A DNA stretch of 64,000 nucleotides, taken from assembly GCF_037126465.1 (NCBI RefSeq), contig NC_088204.1:76941807-77005806 (forward strand), written 5' to 3'. Position numbers and translations under genes: made by a program. The stretch comes from Ornithodoros turicata. Its lineage: Eukaryota; Arthropoda; Arachnida; Ixodida; Argasidae. Shown here piece by piece: positions 48,654 through 60,425 of this stretch. Each line of letters begins with the position of its first letter. Position 1 is the first letter of the stretch. The notes below the pieces were generated by a model. It saw only the letters and a program-made list of their open reading frames with translations. It made no database searches and was not told the origin of the DNA.

Positions 48654-51600
48654 ATGGTGCGCAGCATGAACGTGAAAACGTACAACGTCGCGATCCTGGG
48701 ATTCGCCTTTATGTTCATCTTCACAGCGTTTCAAACAGGCGGTCTTATCCAGGTGAGATCCTTCTTTCTCATCTATAAGCAGGACAGTTGACAGTACGGG
48801 AAGTGAACCGCTAAGTGCATGGCGTGTATTGATCAGCCACGATACGCTTCTTCCATATATACCCTGTACGCTTGAGCTGTTGGATATGAATGCAACCTCA
48901 ATCTTGAGAGACATTCACTCATTTCTTTAATAGTTCATCGCACTTTATTCGGTTTACTTTGACAGCTGTCATATTGCTTCTCGCCGTTATATACTTCGTA
49001 TTTTCGCAAAGACGTGCCCGACACGTTTGCCAATAAAAATCTGTAGCGAGAGCAAGACAGGTTTGAACAAGGGCCAGACGTGTGTCATTAATTAGCGGGA
49101 GAGAGAGACAGGGAAAGGGGCACCCGTAGGTTGACATACCACAAGCCCCCTTTCCCATTCTGTCTCATTTTTGTACTAGCACCAGCACTCAAATATATAG
49201 GGCGCCAGCAAAAAGGGGTTGTGTTCATATGTGCATTATCATTCTTGTGTAAAGGGTGCATTGCACTGTGTTGCAGGTGGCAGCTGTTGCCTCTGTATTC
49301 AGGATGCCGGGGAATTGCGTAATCAAGCAGCATCCTTTTTATTCCGGTGTTGTACCGAGCCGTACTTGTGGTACTTTTCCATGATCCCGTTGGCCAAGTT
49401 TTCGTCAGTTATTTTTACGTGTGCAGGACACATTAGGTGCATGGTCTTAACTGATTTTGGCACGGTGCCAAGTCTTACTTCGACCCACATGTATTGTGAG
49501 TCGACTTTGGGGCTATTATGTATAGTAGGCAGTTACGAAGACACCCTTAGAAGGCTACAGAGAATTCAACTACAGCGTATTTCCCACTTATGAAGAAGTG
49601 AAGTGGTTTATATCCAAACTGAAAATTGGGAAAGTCAGCAGCTACGGCTAATGATAGCCATAAAAATATTGCAGACTCAACAGAGAGAATGTCTATAAAC
49701 TGCAAAAGTAATGTAGTCGCCGAGAGAGCAATGTGCAGCCATTAGGAAACATGCAGACTGTTGATGAATAAACAGTGAAAGTCGAGATGCAGAGAATGTA
49801 AAACTAAGGTAAAACACATACACATCAACTTAAGCTACATGAGTGTTTCCGTGTTTTTATTTTTAAAGGAGGAGTATGAAAAAGTTTAGAAACAATCAAA
49901 ACAAAATTTGCGGAAGGTGGCTGTGACAGCATTTATGACGTCTCAGTGTCCATTACATAGTTTCCGGATGAAACTATGCGAAAAATATTTTTTTAAAAAT
50001 TGCCAAAAAGTACAGGTGGACCCACAATACGTTACTGTTTTGATAACAGCTTCCTCCGAGGTGACGTCATTTCGGTTGTTCGTCGTTTTGCAGAAAGTAG
50101 TGCTTGATAGCATCCAGAAAGAAGATCCCAATTACAAGGGCGATGGCTACGTCAGGTACGCTGCCCCTTTGATCGTCCTTGAAGTTAATTTTGGAAGTGG
50201 AAAACAAAGTGCGTGCTATGCTGACAACCTTGTGATACCTTTCTTCCAGCCTCGCAGTTATTTACTCGGCATTTGCCATCGCCAATTGGTTGGCCCCCTC
50301 GTTCATTGGATTTCTTGGCCCTAAGATCACCATGCTTATTGGCGCAGTCACCTACAAGTGAGTGTGGCGACAACATTGGCAGGCACATTTAACACGCATA
50401 CCATAATTGTACAATATTTATTAATTGATTGATTGATTGATATTAGTATCGAATTCTTTTTACATCCACATTCCAACTGTTTATTTTCAGTGAACTCGCG
50501 TAAACTGTTAGAATGTGTGTGAATGAAGCAATAAATAGCCAGTCAATCAATTAATGAATGTTGTACAGTAATGTTTAATCTATGACATTTATTGAATAAT
50601 TCGCTGATATTTATTACTTCCAGTCAAACAATTTTATGTTGGGTTACGGTATATTACACCTCCTCTTCCACTATACTTGTGTCATATAATAAGACAAAAC
50701 GGAGATTTTAGTGCATATTAAGAAAAACCCTGGCTGTAGATAGTGAATTAGACATATTGCGAGGTTAAAGTGCAACAACCTTCCGTAAGCCAAAAGGTGC
50801 CAAAATTTCCCTAGAGCATCCACTATCATCCGCAGATATCATCCGCAGACGGATACGGTTCCTATCTGTAGGAAGGAAGGAAAACAGAGGCTTTTGAACT
50901 TGGTAAACATGAGAAGCGGGCCAGACATTGGCCAACAGTTCAAACTCCATTTGTACAAACTCTGCTTGCAGAGGCTGGACGCTGTAACATTCAAGCATTG
51001 CTCTTGGAAGTGGCCGAAACAATACTTACAGCAAATAATAGCTTTTATTATTTAATGAACTGATGCCCACTCAAAACCGGTGCCATGAGAAAGATCAGAG
51101 CAGCGTGGCAATGTGCATGTTTTTTTTCTCTCTCTCTCTCTCTGCAAAGTGAATGGGACGGATGCTACGAGTACTGAATATTATGTAATTAAGAGTTAAA
51201 TAACTACACGAGTACAAATGCAACATTGTGCCTGGGACGTTACCTTTTACCTGGTCTTTCAAAGCAACTATGATGGTGGTACATATCTGCAATGCGAGAA
51301 TTTACATAAATATATGTATATACACATAGGTGTGTGTTTGGCAGCAGTGGCAGTGATGCATCTTGGGGTGAAGCAGCCTTGCAGGGCAATGCCGGATGAG
51401 TGCCGGGGTGGTCAAGTTCAAAAATTGTTTTCTCTGCTAAAACAAAGTGTTTCGATGAAACTTTGTAAAATACATTTTCAAGGAGCATACTATCAAATGC
51501 AATTTGTCACATATCTTTATTAGGACCGCCTCAGTGTGCAAGTGACGGCTGAATATGTGGTAAAAAGCAATATTTCCAAAATTCACGATTTTTTCTGTGT

Positions 51601-54600
51601 ACTCTTCCGAGTCTGCACGCCTCAAAATATTTTTCTGTGCACATTCTCTGCCTTCTACACAACAGCGCTAAACAGTTTAAGTAGCTACGAAAAACTCGCA
51701 GAGTTCTGTAAAAAATTCCAAAAGTTCCCGAAATTTTAGTTTTCTCGGGGCATAAACTCTCGATAAAATGTGTCGATCAACCTTCAACATGTCTTGGCAC
51801 GAAAGTACTATGCTTTGCCTTCACTCAGAAGAGATTTGGTTGGAATTTGCACAAAAGCTATTTCGTTAGAATTTTTTTTTCGCCGGGAAGGTTACATGTC
51901 AAATCGCAATCTTCAAGAGGTGGCCACGGCGTGAAAAAAAAAATTCTGCAGGAAAAATAAGCCGGGAGGTCATTGGCTGCATGTGAACAATCAAGCACAA
52001 TTTATTTGAAAGAAATTTTGGATGGTCGAGTGCAATGTCTGGGGCGTTTAGCATGGAATGCCCCAAAAGTAAAACAGAGTCTAATATCAAGATAAGCTCT
52101 TCTTAGTATAAGGCTTTGTTGATCTGGCTCTTGGTACTAGACTGATTGTGGGCTGCATGTAGATACAGCCTTTAATGTAAAGGGAACTCACTTCCAGTTG
52201 ATATGCTCTACATTTGAGATGCAAAACACTGTTGTCATTCTTCTTTGTCAAATAAAATTTAAAAAAGGATAGTTATTTTATAAGTATGAATAATCCAGCA
52301 TTTCGTATCCGTTTCTTTGACACTCTTGAATCATATCATCTTATTGTTGCGGGAATATAGTGAAAGCGATAAGCATAGACTGCTTCAAGGGGCTCTATTT
52401 CTATTTCATCCACGCAACTATCTGTGTGGTATAACCTGACTGCCTTCTCTTAACTTAAAGGTGTATCCCACAAACCAGGCCCCCTAAAGAACAAAAATAC
52501 GACACAAAAGGCAGGGTGCTGTGGTAGAGTTTGCTTCAAGGATCAAAGAGAGATCACCAGTAGGCTCTGGGGATCATCAAGGGTGGAGCAAGAATACTGA
52601 ACGGGGTGCACTAGATTCTAGGGATTCCTAAAGGTGGAGCAAGAATATATGAGAAATTGATGTTCTGAGGCTAGAACACACAGAAGGACAAATACATACA
52701 AAGCTTCACGTGCCTAAGAAATTAACGATTCGAGTCCTACAGCTGGCTAACCTTTTCAGTGGCTTCCATCTTTGATAAAGAATATATGTCTGTTACCCAC
52801 GTCGTGGGGATTGGGGATTGTACAGAGCATAAGGGGATGTCCATAGAGAACCGCAGGATAGACAACACTCTTTGCACAACAAGGGACCACGGCATGCGTT
52901 GTTGCTAGTCCAGCGCAGCGCACCTAAACAACAGAGTGATAACATTGAGGCTGTTAACTTCTACAAATAAGTCTGTCCTGATGACACATATCATAATGCT
53001 GTGGGAAAAATACAGGACTCAACACAATGTCATGGTTTCGTGTAACACAGCCCAGTTATCATAACGACGCTTCTACCATCTGCACTGGCAGCAATATCTA
53101 GTACCTACATCTATTGGAGGCAGGTATGGTGATGATAGCAGACAATGCCTACTTATCAGGAGTCCGAGTTAGCCTGTCTGGAGGTGTCTAGAGGAGTATC
53201 ATTTCCGCACATCCACACTCTTGAGAGGACAACGATGTTTTGTACTCTCTTGGCTGAAACTTGCTTATTTGTCAATATCAATGTCAGTATGTCGATATCA
53301 ATATATTAATGATCAACTTCATTCCGTCTATCTTGTTGATGTCTATGTACCATACAGTAGTTTATCAAGAACCGCAAGTTCAGGGAGTGTTGCAAGAAAT
53401 TTGGGGGTGCAGTTATATTTTAAGAATAGTGCACAGAAATAAATTTTGGGGGCGTTGGGGGGGGGGGGGGTCTGGATAAACCACTGGTACCATATGTTTA
53501 TTTTGTGTTGTGTAACTACGTGCAATCACTAGTTTCTACAAAGGTACCATTTCTTGTATTAGTACTCATGGAATGTTGTTACAATAAACACTAATTTGGA
53601 GTTAAACCAAAGGCTTTCGATATTCCTGTTGGTGAATTCTCACTGGGTCGGCGTCTGCCAATCATACGCCTCTACTAATTCACAGTCATCACACTTTAGA
53701 TTCGGCATTGAAGTAACAATACTTGACTGCACTTTGGACAGAGTGCTGTTTTTTGCGCAATTTCATAAGTGAATATATGTTTAACCCAAACCTATTTCGT
53801 TTTATTTCTCGCAGCATCTACATAGCCCAGTTCCTGTTTCCTGTTACATGGGGCCTGTACGTTGCTTCGGTTGCCATTGGCGTCGGGGCTGCCTGTGAGC
53901 TTGAACTTCACTCTTGTATTTCTTTTTTGTCAAAAACACGAGGCTGGCATTACAGTGATACAGGATGCAAGACATATGCAGTGCCTGCCTACAAACAATA
54001 TTAGCGGTTACAGTGGTCCCTAACAGTGGCATAGGCCTCTGACGAAAAGTTATTCGAGATCTGTTTGCAGATTCGTTTGCACTTTGAGCGCCAGTTAAAC
54101 AGTAAAAATGCAAACGTAGATTTCAATACCTAGATTTATTTAAATGATGCGATATTGTTTTTTTTTAAATTTTATTGTGTGCTTTCCTGCAGTAGCGAAA
54201 ACAAAGCATAGCTTGCACAGCGCAAATACCCTTACGGAGACACGAGGAGACGAAGACAAACACACCGCTGAACTGGCAACTGTGACTTTTTATGCTGCAA
54301 CATTTGTCTTTTGAATGCTGCGCTGTGAACAACCCCACAAAGGTTTTTGCGCTGTAAGGTATGCAAAGTGTATACCAACCACCCTGTCTTTTCGTTCTAG
54401 TGAAAACAAAACCTGTAGCAGACATTGATAAGAAAAGTGGCTGTCACAGTTGTCTTGTAGCAACTGATCAAAGGCCAACTTCTAAATGCTTTCCCTAAGA
54501 GAGTTGCCTTCCTAAGCCACACCTATTGTGTAGACTATAAGAGATTTGCCTTGCTCAGTACCAGTGTTGTGCAGTCCCAAGAGAGTTGCCATGCTCGTCA

Positions 54601-57600
54601 CTCCTATTGTGTGAGTCCCTGAGGGAGTTGCCTTGCTCACTACCCCTGTCGTGTGGTCCCCAAGAGAGTTGCCTTGCTCGTCACCCTGCTGTGGAAGCCC
54701 AAAGATAGTATCCTTCCTAGTCACACCTGTTGTGTGACTAAGAGAGTTACCTTGCTCGCTATGCTATTGTGCAGCCCCTACGAGGGTTGCCTTGCTTGCC
54801 ACCCCTATTGTGTGGGCCCCAAGAGAGTGAGAGTAGCCTTGCGCGCCATACCCCCCTATCGTACAGGCCGAAGACAGCAGCCTTGCTCTCCAACCCTATC
54901 GTGTGTGCCCCAAGAGAGTTGCCTCCTTCGCACCTTTACTGTACGGACCCTAAGAGAGTTTCCTTGCTCACCACTTGCGCGGGCCTCAAAAGAGTAGCCT
55001 TGCTCGCCACCCCAAGAGAGTCACCTTGCTTGCACACTATTGTGCAGGTGGTTAGGATGATCGCCTTCCACACGGAGACTGGGAGGTGATGCGGGTCCCA
55101 ATCCCAGCACCGACTCTGCTGTCTGAGGTTTAGGCTGGGTTTCCCGGCAGACTTTCGAGACGAATGTCGGCACAGTTTCCTCCAAGTCTTTATTAGAAAC
55201 CTGAAGTTGTTCCTCCTGTCCTCTCTCCATCTGTCCCCGTCTGCACGACGCTCATAGCCAGAGTCGCTTCACAGCGCTAGCACGGATTTTAAAAAGATCA
55301 TCGTCGAAGTAAAATGTCACGTTCCATCACGCGAGACAGTCCTTACCCTTTTTGCGTAGCATCCTTCGTATATTCTCGCACTAGGAAGCCCTCACTCTCT
55401 ACTGTACCGTATGTTTTACGGGTACGTGTCCTCTCTCTTTCCATTTCCAGTCATCTGGACCGGGCAGGGGAACTTCCTGACCATAAATTCCGACAGTACC
55501 ACAATGTCTCGCAACAGCGGTATCTTCTGGGCGATGCTGCAGTGCAGGTACGGTGCATTTCCATCCGCCATTTCTTGAGACCACATTGTACTCTTTTTAC
55601 CTGTCTTCGGCACATCGTGGCCATACAAAAACAAACGGTTGCGGTTTACGTGTCTATATAACGTGTGCCACTGATGTGTTGCAGCCTGATATGGGGCAAC
55701 ATATTTGTCTTCATCCAATTCCAAGGGTTGTCGCACATTGACCACCACACACGGACGGTCGTGTTCGGAGGCCTCACGGCCGTCGGCATCCTGGGCATGC
55801 TTCTTCTGTTGGTCCTACGTGGCGGGGGACGTCCTGGAAAGGACCCGAGTCCTAGGTAAGGACATGTCGAAGTCTTTGTCTTGTCCATCTGGTCATAAAT
55901 ATGTAATAGCGATGTAATAAACGACTGAAGGATCTTGGATGTTAGCATAGAAATGGAACCTGTAGATGCCATAAGGGGATAAGTAAAAAAATCCAGAACC
56001 GAGAAAACTTTGAGCGAATGTTTGGTAAAGTAATTGGTGCTGGGTTTCCTCGAATAATGCAGATGCAAAATTTGCGACATGTATGCTACTCTACGTGCAT
56101 GTCCTGTTAGCATCGTTTTGGGCATATGGGCGTACCGAGAGGGGGGTTCTCCTCAATGCGTGGAGAACACTCCACATGAAATACCACATATGGAACTGAT
56201 TTCTAGAAATGTACAGTGACAGCTTTCTCCAGCATGGACAGTGCTCTTATTACAATGTTATCAGCGTATGGTATTTTTTTATTGTCATGTTACAGTGTTT
56301 TGTTTTGTTTTTTCCTTGCTTTACAGCAATTCGGATGATGCCACTTCTCCAGCAGCTGCTAACGACTTCATTCAAGCGTTTGGTGGGTGTATTGTATTCT
56401 CTGAGCTGAAGCTCACCATAAGTAGAGCCTGAAGTTTTAGGGTTTAACCCGATTCTTCCCCGAATTTGCACCCCGCATTTGCACCCCGAATTTGCACCTC
56501 GAATTGAAGGTCGCCTCTTTTGGGGTGAAACCTGATTTTTACCTGGCAAATTGCCCTCACTGAGATGTGTGTGTGGAGTGCACACTAACTCATCTGGCAG
56601 CAAACACAGTTACATCACCATTTGTACCGAACCAGTACAGTTAGTTTGAGTAACTGAGCCCAATTTCTCCCCGAATTTAGCGTACTGGAAGTTTTTCCAC
56701 ATGAATTTCCATTAATTTAGAGCACATGTTTATTTACCCAGTTTTTACTCCCCGAATTTAGAAAAAAAATATTTCCTGAAAACTTCAGGCTCTAATCATA
56801 TGGTGTCAGTTATGCAGGATGTGCGTCTCATGTGCATTCACCATCTTCGCAGTGACGTCTCTGAAGATGTTCAAGTCACGAAAGATGCTTATTCTGAGCT
56901 TTGTCTTCTTCTATACCGGTGAGTTCTTTCTGATGTTGATTGTTTTATAGCCTTATTGGATTGCAACATATCTGTAATATAACATTTTTTTTTTACTTCT
57001 TGCAGGACTGGAGCTGTCCTTCTTCAGCGGCGTCTACGGCGCATGTCTAGGATTCACCAAGAGTTTTGGATCTGATTCTTCAAAATTCTTGGGCATCAAC
57101 GGCCTGCTCATCGGTCTGGGCGAGATCACAGGTTCGTACGTCAGTATGGCCGAAAGTTTGTTGTCCTGCGTAGTTTACTGTGGACCCTCCTCTCCTCGAG
57201 ACATGTAACGCCCCTGAGTGCACGGAAGGTTTGATTCCTGGGTGTTGATGTCGGGTTGTTGATGTTTCATGATCGAGTATGTGATGCTTAAAAATTAGTG
57301 TGGAAATATGTGATGAGAAAAACTTGGGAGAAGCAATCCACGATTGTATGCTTTCATGGTCCTCCATCTTGCCCCTGTGGGAGCTATGTCATTCAGTGAA
57401 CGAGAGCAGGAGGGTATTGTCATCGTATCGATTTCGATAAATCACTTCTGAGTTACAAGCGCGAAAACCAGTGAAAAAAACATGTTTATTTATTTTTATT
57501 TATTAATACCCTCAGGGCAAAGCACTACAGAGGGGAGTGGTTTTACAAATGATCCGTAATGATTCTATGGAATGTTTCCGAGTTGGTACAAAGTAGTGAG

Positions 57601-59971
57601 GATGGAAGGTGATTCCAGTCAGTGCTTGTTCTCGGTACAAACGAGTTTGAAAAAGCGCTAGTCCTGCAGTGAGGTATCCCTACTTTGTGCTGATGGTCAA
57701 TGCGGGATGAAAAGTAATGCGTAGCGGCGAGGAGGTCATCCTTTAAAGTTGTATTGTGGAAGTATGGAAGTAATGGCTGTAAGGATAATGAGACTTTTGT
57801 ATTTTTTCATTTCACTTTCATTTCATGTGAGAAGAAGTGGAAGTAGTAGTAGTTGTAGCACTAGAAGAAGTAGTAGGCAACACTGGGACAATGATGGGAA
57901 ATGGAATATTGGCCAATATTCCATTTCCCATCGTTGTCCCGTCCTTCCTCATGTGCTCACGTCTTTTTGCCCATTTTCGCTCTTGTACCAACTAGCCCAG
58001 CAAGCAGTGCTACTGATCTCTTCTGACTTTATCTTAAGAGGCATAAGGTGCCAAAGCTCCAATCTTTTGTAGTTTCGATGCCTCTAGAATGTTACTCCCA
58101 ACAAACCTCCAACATAACAAACAGCCTGGTTGCCACATTGAATCACATATGTCCTTGAAACCTAAGCTTGAGCCCACAACAATTTACAGCTGGAATTTAC
58201 TATTTGCAATTACAAAAAATTTGCGCGTTACAACTTGTACTGACCTCAGTGGATTAGTCGAAAACGTGTTTACCCAGTGGTCCCAAGGGTACGGGCTCGA
58301 TCCTGGCCGAGAGTGCCTATGACGCGCTGCTTTCCGTGTTTGGCATTAAAATATAATGTGCTGAAATTCTGGCACACGTTAGATACCTTTCTGGTAAGCA
58401 AAATCAATCCACAGTATATAACCATGGTTGTCTCACAACCGTAGTGTGTGGACACGTTAGATACAATGCAACAGACCCTCTTTATTCCTGACGAACGCTT
58501 ACATACAGTGTGAAGTTGTGATAGGTGACGATGTGTCTGAGACGATGCAGTGATGCGGTGTCACCACGGCGACGTGTCACCGCAAATTATCATTATCGAC
58601 ATTACAACTTGCAAGTCAACTTACGATTTACAGCTTGTCATGTCTCTGCGTGACAGGTGGCCTGGCATTCAGCATCCTGGGCAAGAAGACGAATAGAGCG
58701 GGACGAGATCCGATAGTCCTCCTGGGTTACCTGGTACACATGGTGTCTTTTTACACCATTTTCATCAACCTCCCCGCAACGTCCCCTCTCGGGGATACCC
58801 TGGATCCCGCATACATCACGAGCAAGTGAGAACGTCTCCTCCGCCGTTGAGTACTGCGGAGTTGCTGAGTCGTACCTTTTTTTTTTCTTTCCTACTTCTA
58901 TTTGCAGTTTGACATTGGCTCTCGTAGGTAGCTTCTTACTAGGCCTTGGTGACAGCTGCTACAACACGCAGGTGACTGGCTTCAAATTTATTTATTTTGT
59001 TTATTCATTCATTCATACTGCAGACCCAGTTGTGGGTCCTAGCAGGTGTGGACATTCTATTCCCGATATCACAATTGTACAGACCCCGTTGCGGCTCTTT
59101 TAGAGTAGAAAATAAACGTTTTGTTATCGTTCTGCTGTGATACCGTGAGATCGGCTCAATTACTTCTTTCTTTCAGATTTATTCTCTACTAGGGAACGTC
59201 TACGCTGATGACAGTGCACCAGCTTTTGCCATATTCAAATTCATGCAGGTGAGACTCATTTCCAGAGCTTTCATGGGTTTAACCCCAAACCACAAGGCTC
59301 CAAATACGTCTAAACCAAGACCTACTAGATTATAACGACCATGTCATAATCGGCAACCCCTATGAGGAGCTCATCCGCATGATCCGCTGAGAACGCTACG
59401 CATGGGCCCGCGAGATCTACATCATGATTGGACAATGGAAATTAGAATTCTGACCGCGCAGAAGCGGCCGTACGACTACTGTAGCAGACGACAGCAACAG
59501 CTAGCTCCTATGAAAGCACTCCTATATAGAATGATGATGATAATCAACTTTAGAAAGAAGCATCTTCCGTGGGACATCCACCACTTGTACAAAAATAAAG
59601 GTAAGCTGAAGTACAAAGTATTGTAGAGGTTGAGGAAGCAATAACTGGGCCGATGAGTAGCGCCACCGCTAGCCTCCAAATGCGGCGCTGGGAAGAGGTG
59701 CCTATGGCATGGTCGCTATAATCTAGTAGGTCGTGGTTTAAACATGGCCCATGTCAGTGAGCTGTACATGACGTCTCTGCCCTACTGTTAGGCGCTAGCA
59801 GCAGCTGCAGCCTTCTATTACTCCAACTACCTGTTGCTGCCCTACCAGCTGCTCATTTTAGTGGTGTCAGCCACAGTGGGGACGTTCTGCTTCTGGCACG
59901 TGGAGTGGGAGACGTATGTCACTTCAAAACAGCACCGCGTTTCCAGTAGCATACAAGAGCCTGGTGAGTAG
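48654..59971 (+). CDS. MFSD11: MFSD11, UNC93-like major facilitator family protein
   Basis: Exons: 48654-48752, 50094-50155, 50250-50357, 53815-53894, 55451-55547, 55685-55855, 56327-56382, 56853-56918, 57006-57131, 58657-58825, 58908-58971, 59177-59248, 59792-59971. They total 1350 nt (449 aa, as I recall the same length as human MFSD11), all phases consistent. It is a predicted 12-span membrane protein of the UNC93 branch of the major facilitator superfamily; its substrate is unknown. Motifs: FMFIFTAFQT in span 1 (residues about 18-28), SAFAIANWLAPSFIGFLGP, GQGNFLTINSD, GLELSFFSGVYG (span 7 start), LLGLGDSCYNTQ and SAPAFAIFKFMQ. A hydrophilic loop at about 190-225 lies between the two six-span halves. 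The last coding bases, GGTGAGTAG, contain a good splice-donor consensus, so an alternative C-terminus is possible. Confidence 0.95.
50358..53814. other. MFSD11 intron 3
   Basis: The longest intron (3.5 kb). It holds (TTGA)n microsatellite near 50425, (CT)n near 51127 and a poly-G run near 53460. No exon or RNA gene is recognisable. The frames in it are short and unrelated to known domains. Confidence 0.5.
54490..55045. repeat. About 57-bp minisatellite, MFSD11 intron 4
   Basis: Around ten degenerate copies of a unit containing AGAGAGTTGCCTTGCTC, CACCCCTATTGTGTGG and GCCCCA. Unit length varies between about 40 and 60 bp. It ends where the SINE at 55046 begins. Confidence 0.8.
55046..55297 (+). 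mobile_element. tRNA-derived SINE
   Basis: The head GGTGGTTAGGATGATCGCC (A-box region) and GCGGGTCCCAATCCCAGCAC (B-box region) resemble a tRNA. The body (CTGTCTGAGGTTTAGGCTGG, AGACGAATGTCGGCACAG) is the core I recall from tick SINEs. It ends in a short A-run at about 55297. Confidence 0.75.
56423..56794 (-). mobile_element. hAT-like MITE, copy E (MFSD11 intron 7)
   Basis: Full length, 372 bp, longer than copy A because a GCACCCCGAATTT-type motif is tandemly repeated near its left end. Flanking octamers ACCATAAG and ATCATATG agree at 6 of 8 positions, a worn target duplication. Confidence 0.75.
57485..57800 (-). pseudogene. LINE fragment: C-terminus of the reverse-transcriptase ORF and 3' tail
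   Basis: On the minus strand, a frame open for about 80 codons ends at a TAA (57543-57545). It contains SFVPRTSTDWNHLPSSLL, the conserved block found at the C-terminus of jockey/CR1-like LINE ORF2 proteins (pattern F-x-P-R-T-x-x-x-W-N-x-L-P). A 3' tail with CCCTGAGGGTATTAA and A-rich repeats follows. The rest of the element is missing (5' truncation). It is in MFSD11 intron 9. Confidence 0.7.
58235..58455 (+). mobile_element. SINE-like element, MFSD11 intron 9
   Basis: AGTGGTCCCAAGGGTACGG followed by GCTCGATCCTGGCC resembles the B-box half of a tRNA-like head. GCTGAAATTCTGGCACACGT downstream resembles a recurrent tail of tick SINEs and LINEs. It is diverged, and the ends are uncertain. Confidence 0.5.
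59311..59740. mobile_element. Inverted-repeat DNA element, MFSD11 intron 12
   Basis: A 430-bp element with ends TAAACCAAGACCTACTAGAT and ATCTAGTAGGTCGTGGTTTA; inverted matching extends about 35 bp (TATAACGACCATG / CATGGTCGCTATA). Fragments of the same family lie at 25640 and 38843. A short frame reading [10 protein letters not shown] is shared with the 25640 copy. The superfamily is undecided. Confidence 0.75.
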
Positions 59972-60200
59972 CCTTGTGCCACTTATGTATGGGGAGAAAA
60001 ATGGGCTGAATTGAATTGATTGAATCTGTAAGCATGTTATGTGGCAAATGTGCAGTCCTTAGTCTGTTCCGTGTGATACAACTGCACCAAGATGTCATGT
60101 GGATGTGAAACATAGTCCCTAAAATGCAGATTGGGCACACTGAAAAGTGTGCTGCAGGTGAGTTTGTTTTAAGGTTGTTTCACACCCTAGTTTAAAACAA

Positions 60201-60425
60201 AGTTTGCTATATCGGAGTTTGCTATATCAGAGTTTGCTATATCAGAGTTTGCTATATCAGAGTTTGCTATATCAGAGTTTGCTATATCAGAGTTTGCTAT
60301 ATCAGAGTTTGCTATATCAGAGTTTGCTATATCAGAGTTTGCTATATCAGAGTTTGCTATATCAGAGTTTGCTATATCAGAGTTTGTCATGTCGGAGTTT
60401 GTTAGAATGGAGTTTGCTCTGTTAA
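60201..60425 (+). repeat. 15-bp minisatellite, 15 units
   Basis: Units of AGTTTGCTATATCAG start every 15 bp from 60201. Twelve are almost identical (the first has CGG) and the last three are diverged (for example AGTTTGTTAGAATGG). The period is a multiple of three, so both strands stay open by chance. It lies about 230 bp after the MFSD11 stop. Confidence 0.95.

Noticed and set aside
49500..49595. Short plus-strand frame reading LRRLQRIQLQRI, reminiscent of LINE reverse-transcriptase ends
   Set aside because: Too short and without the neighbouring conserved blocks to call a LINE remnant.
54512..55000. Long frames in MFSD11 intron 4
   Set aside because: Produced by the 57-bp minisatellite; repeated low-complexity peptide with no homology I recognise.
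60187..60425. Open frames on both strands with pentapeptide repeats (SDIAN / LYQSL type)
   Set aside because: They are the translation of a 15-bp minisatellite; there is no start context, splice link or protein outside the repeat.
60201..60425. Regular short repeats as a possible CRISPR array
   Set aside because: There are no spacers; units are directly adjacent, and the context is a eukaryotic intergenic region.
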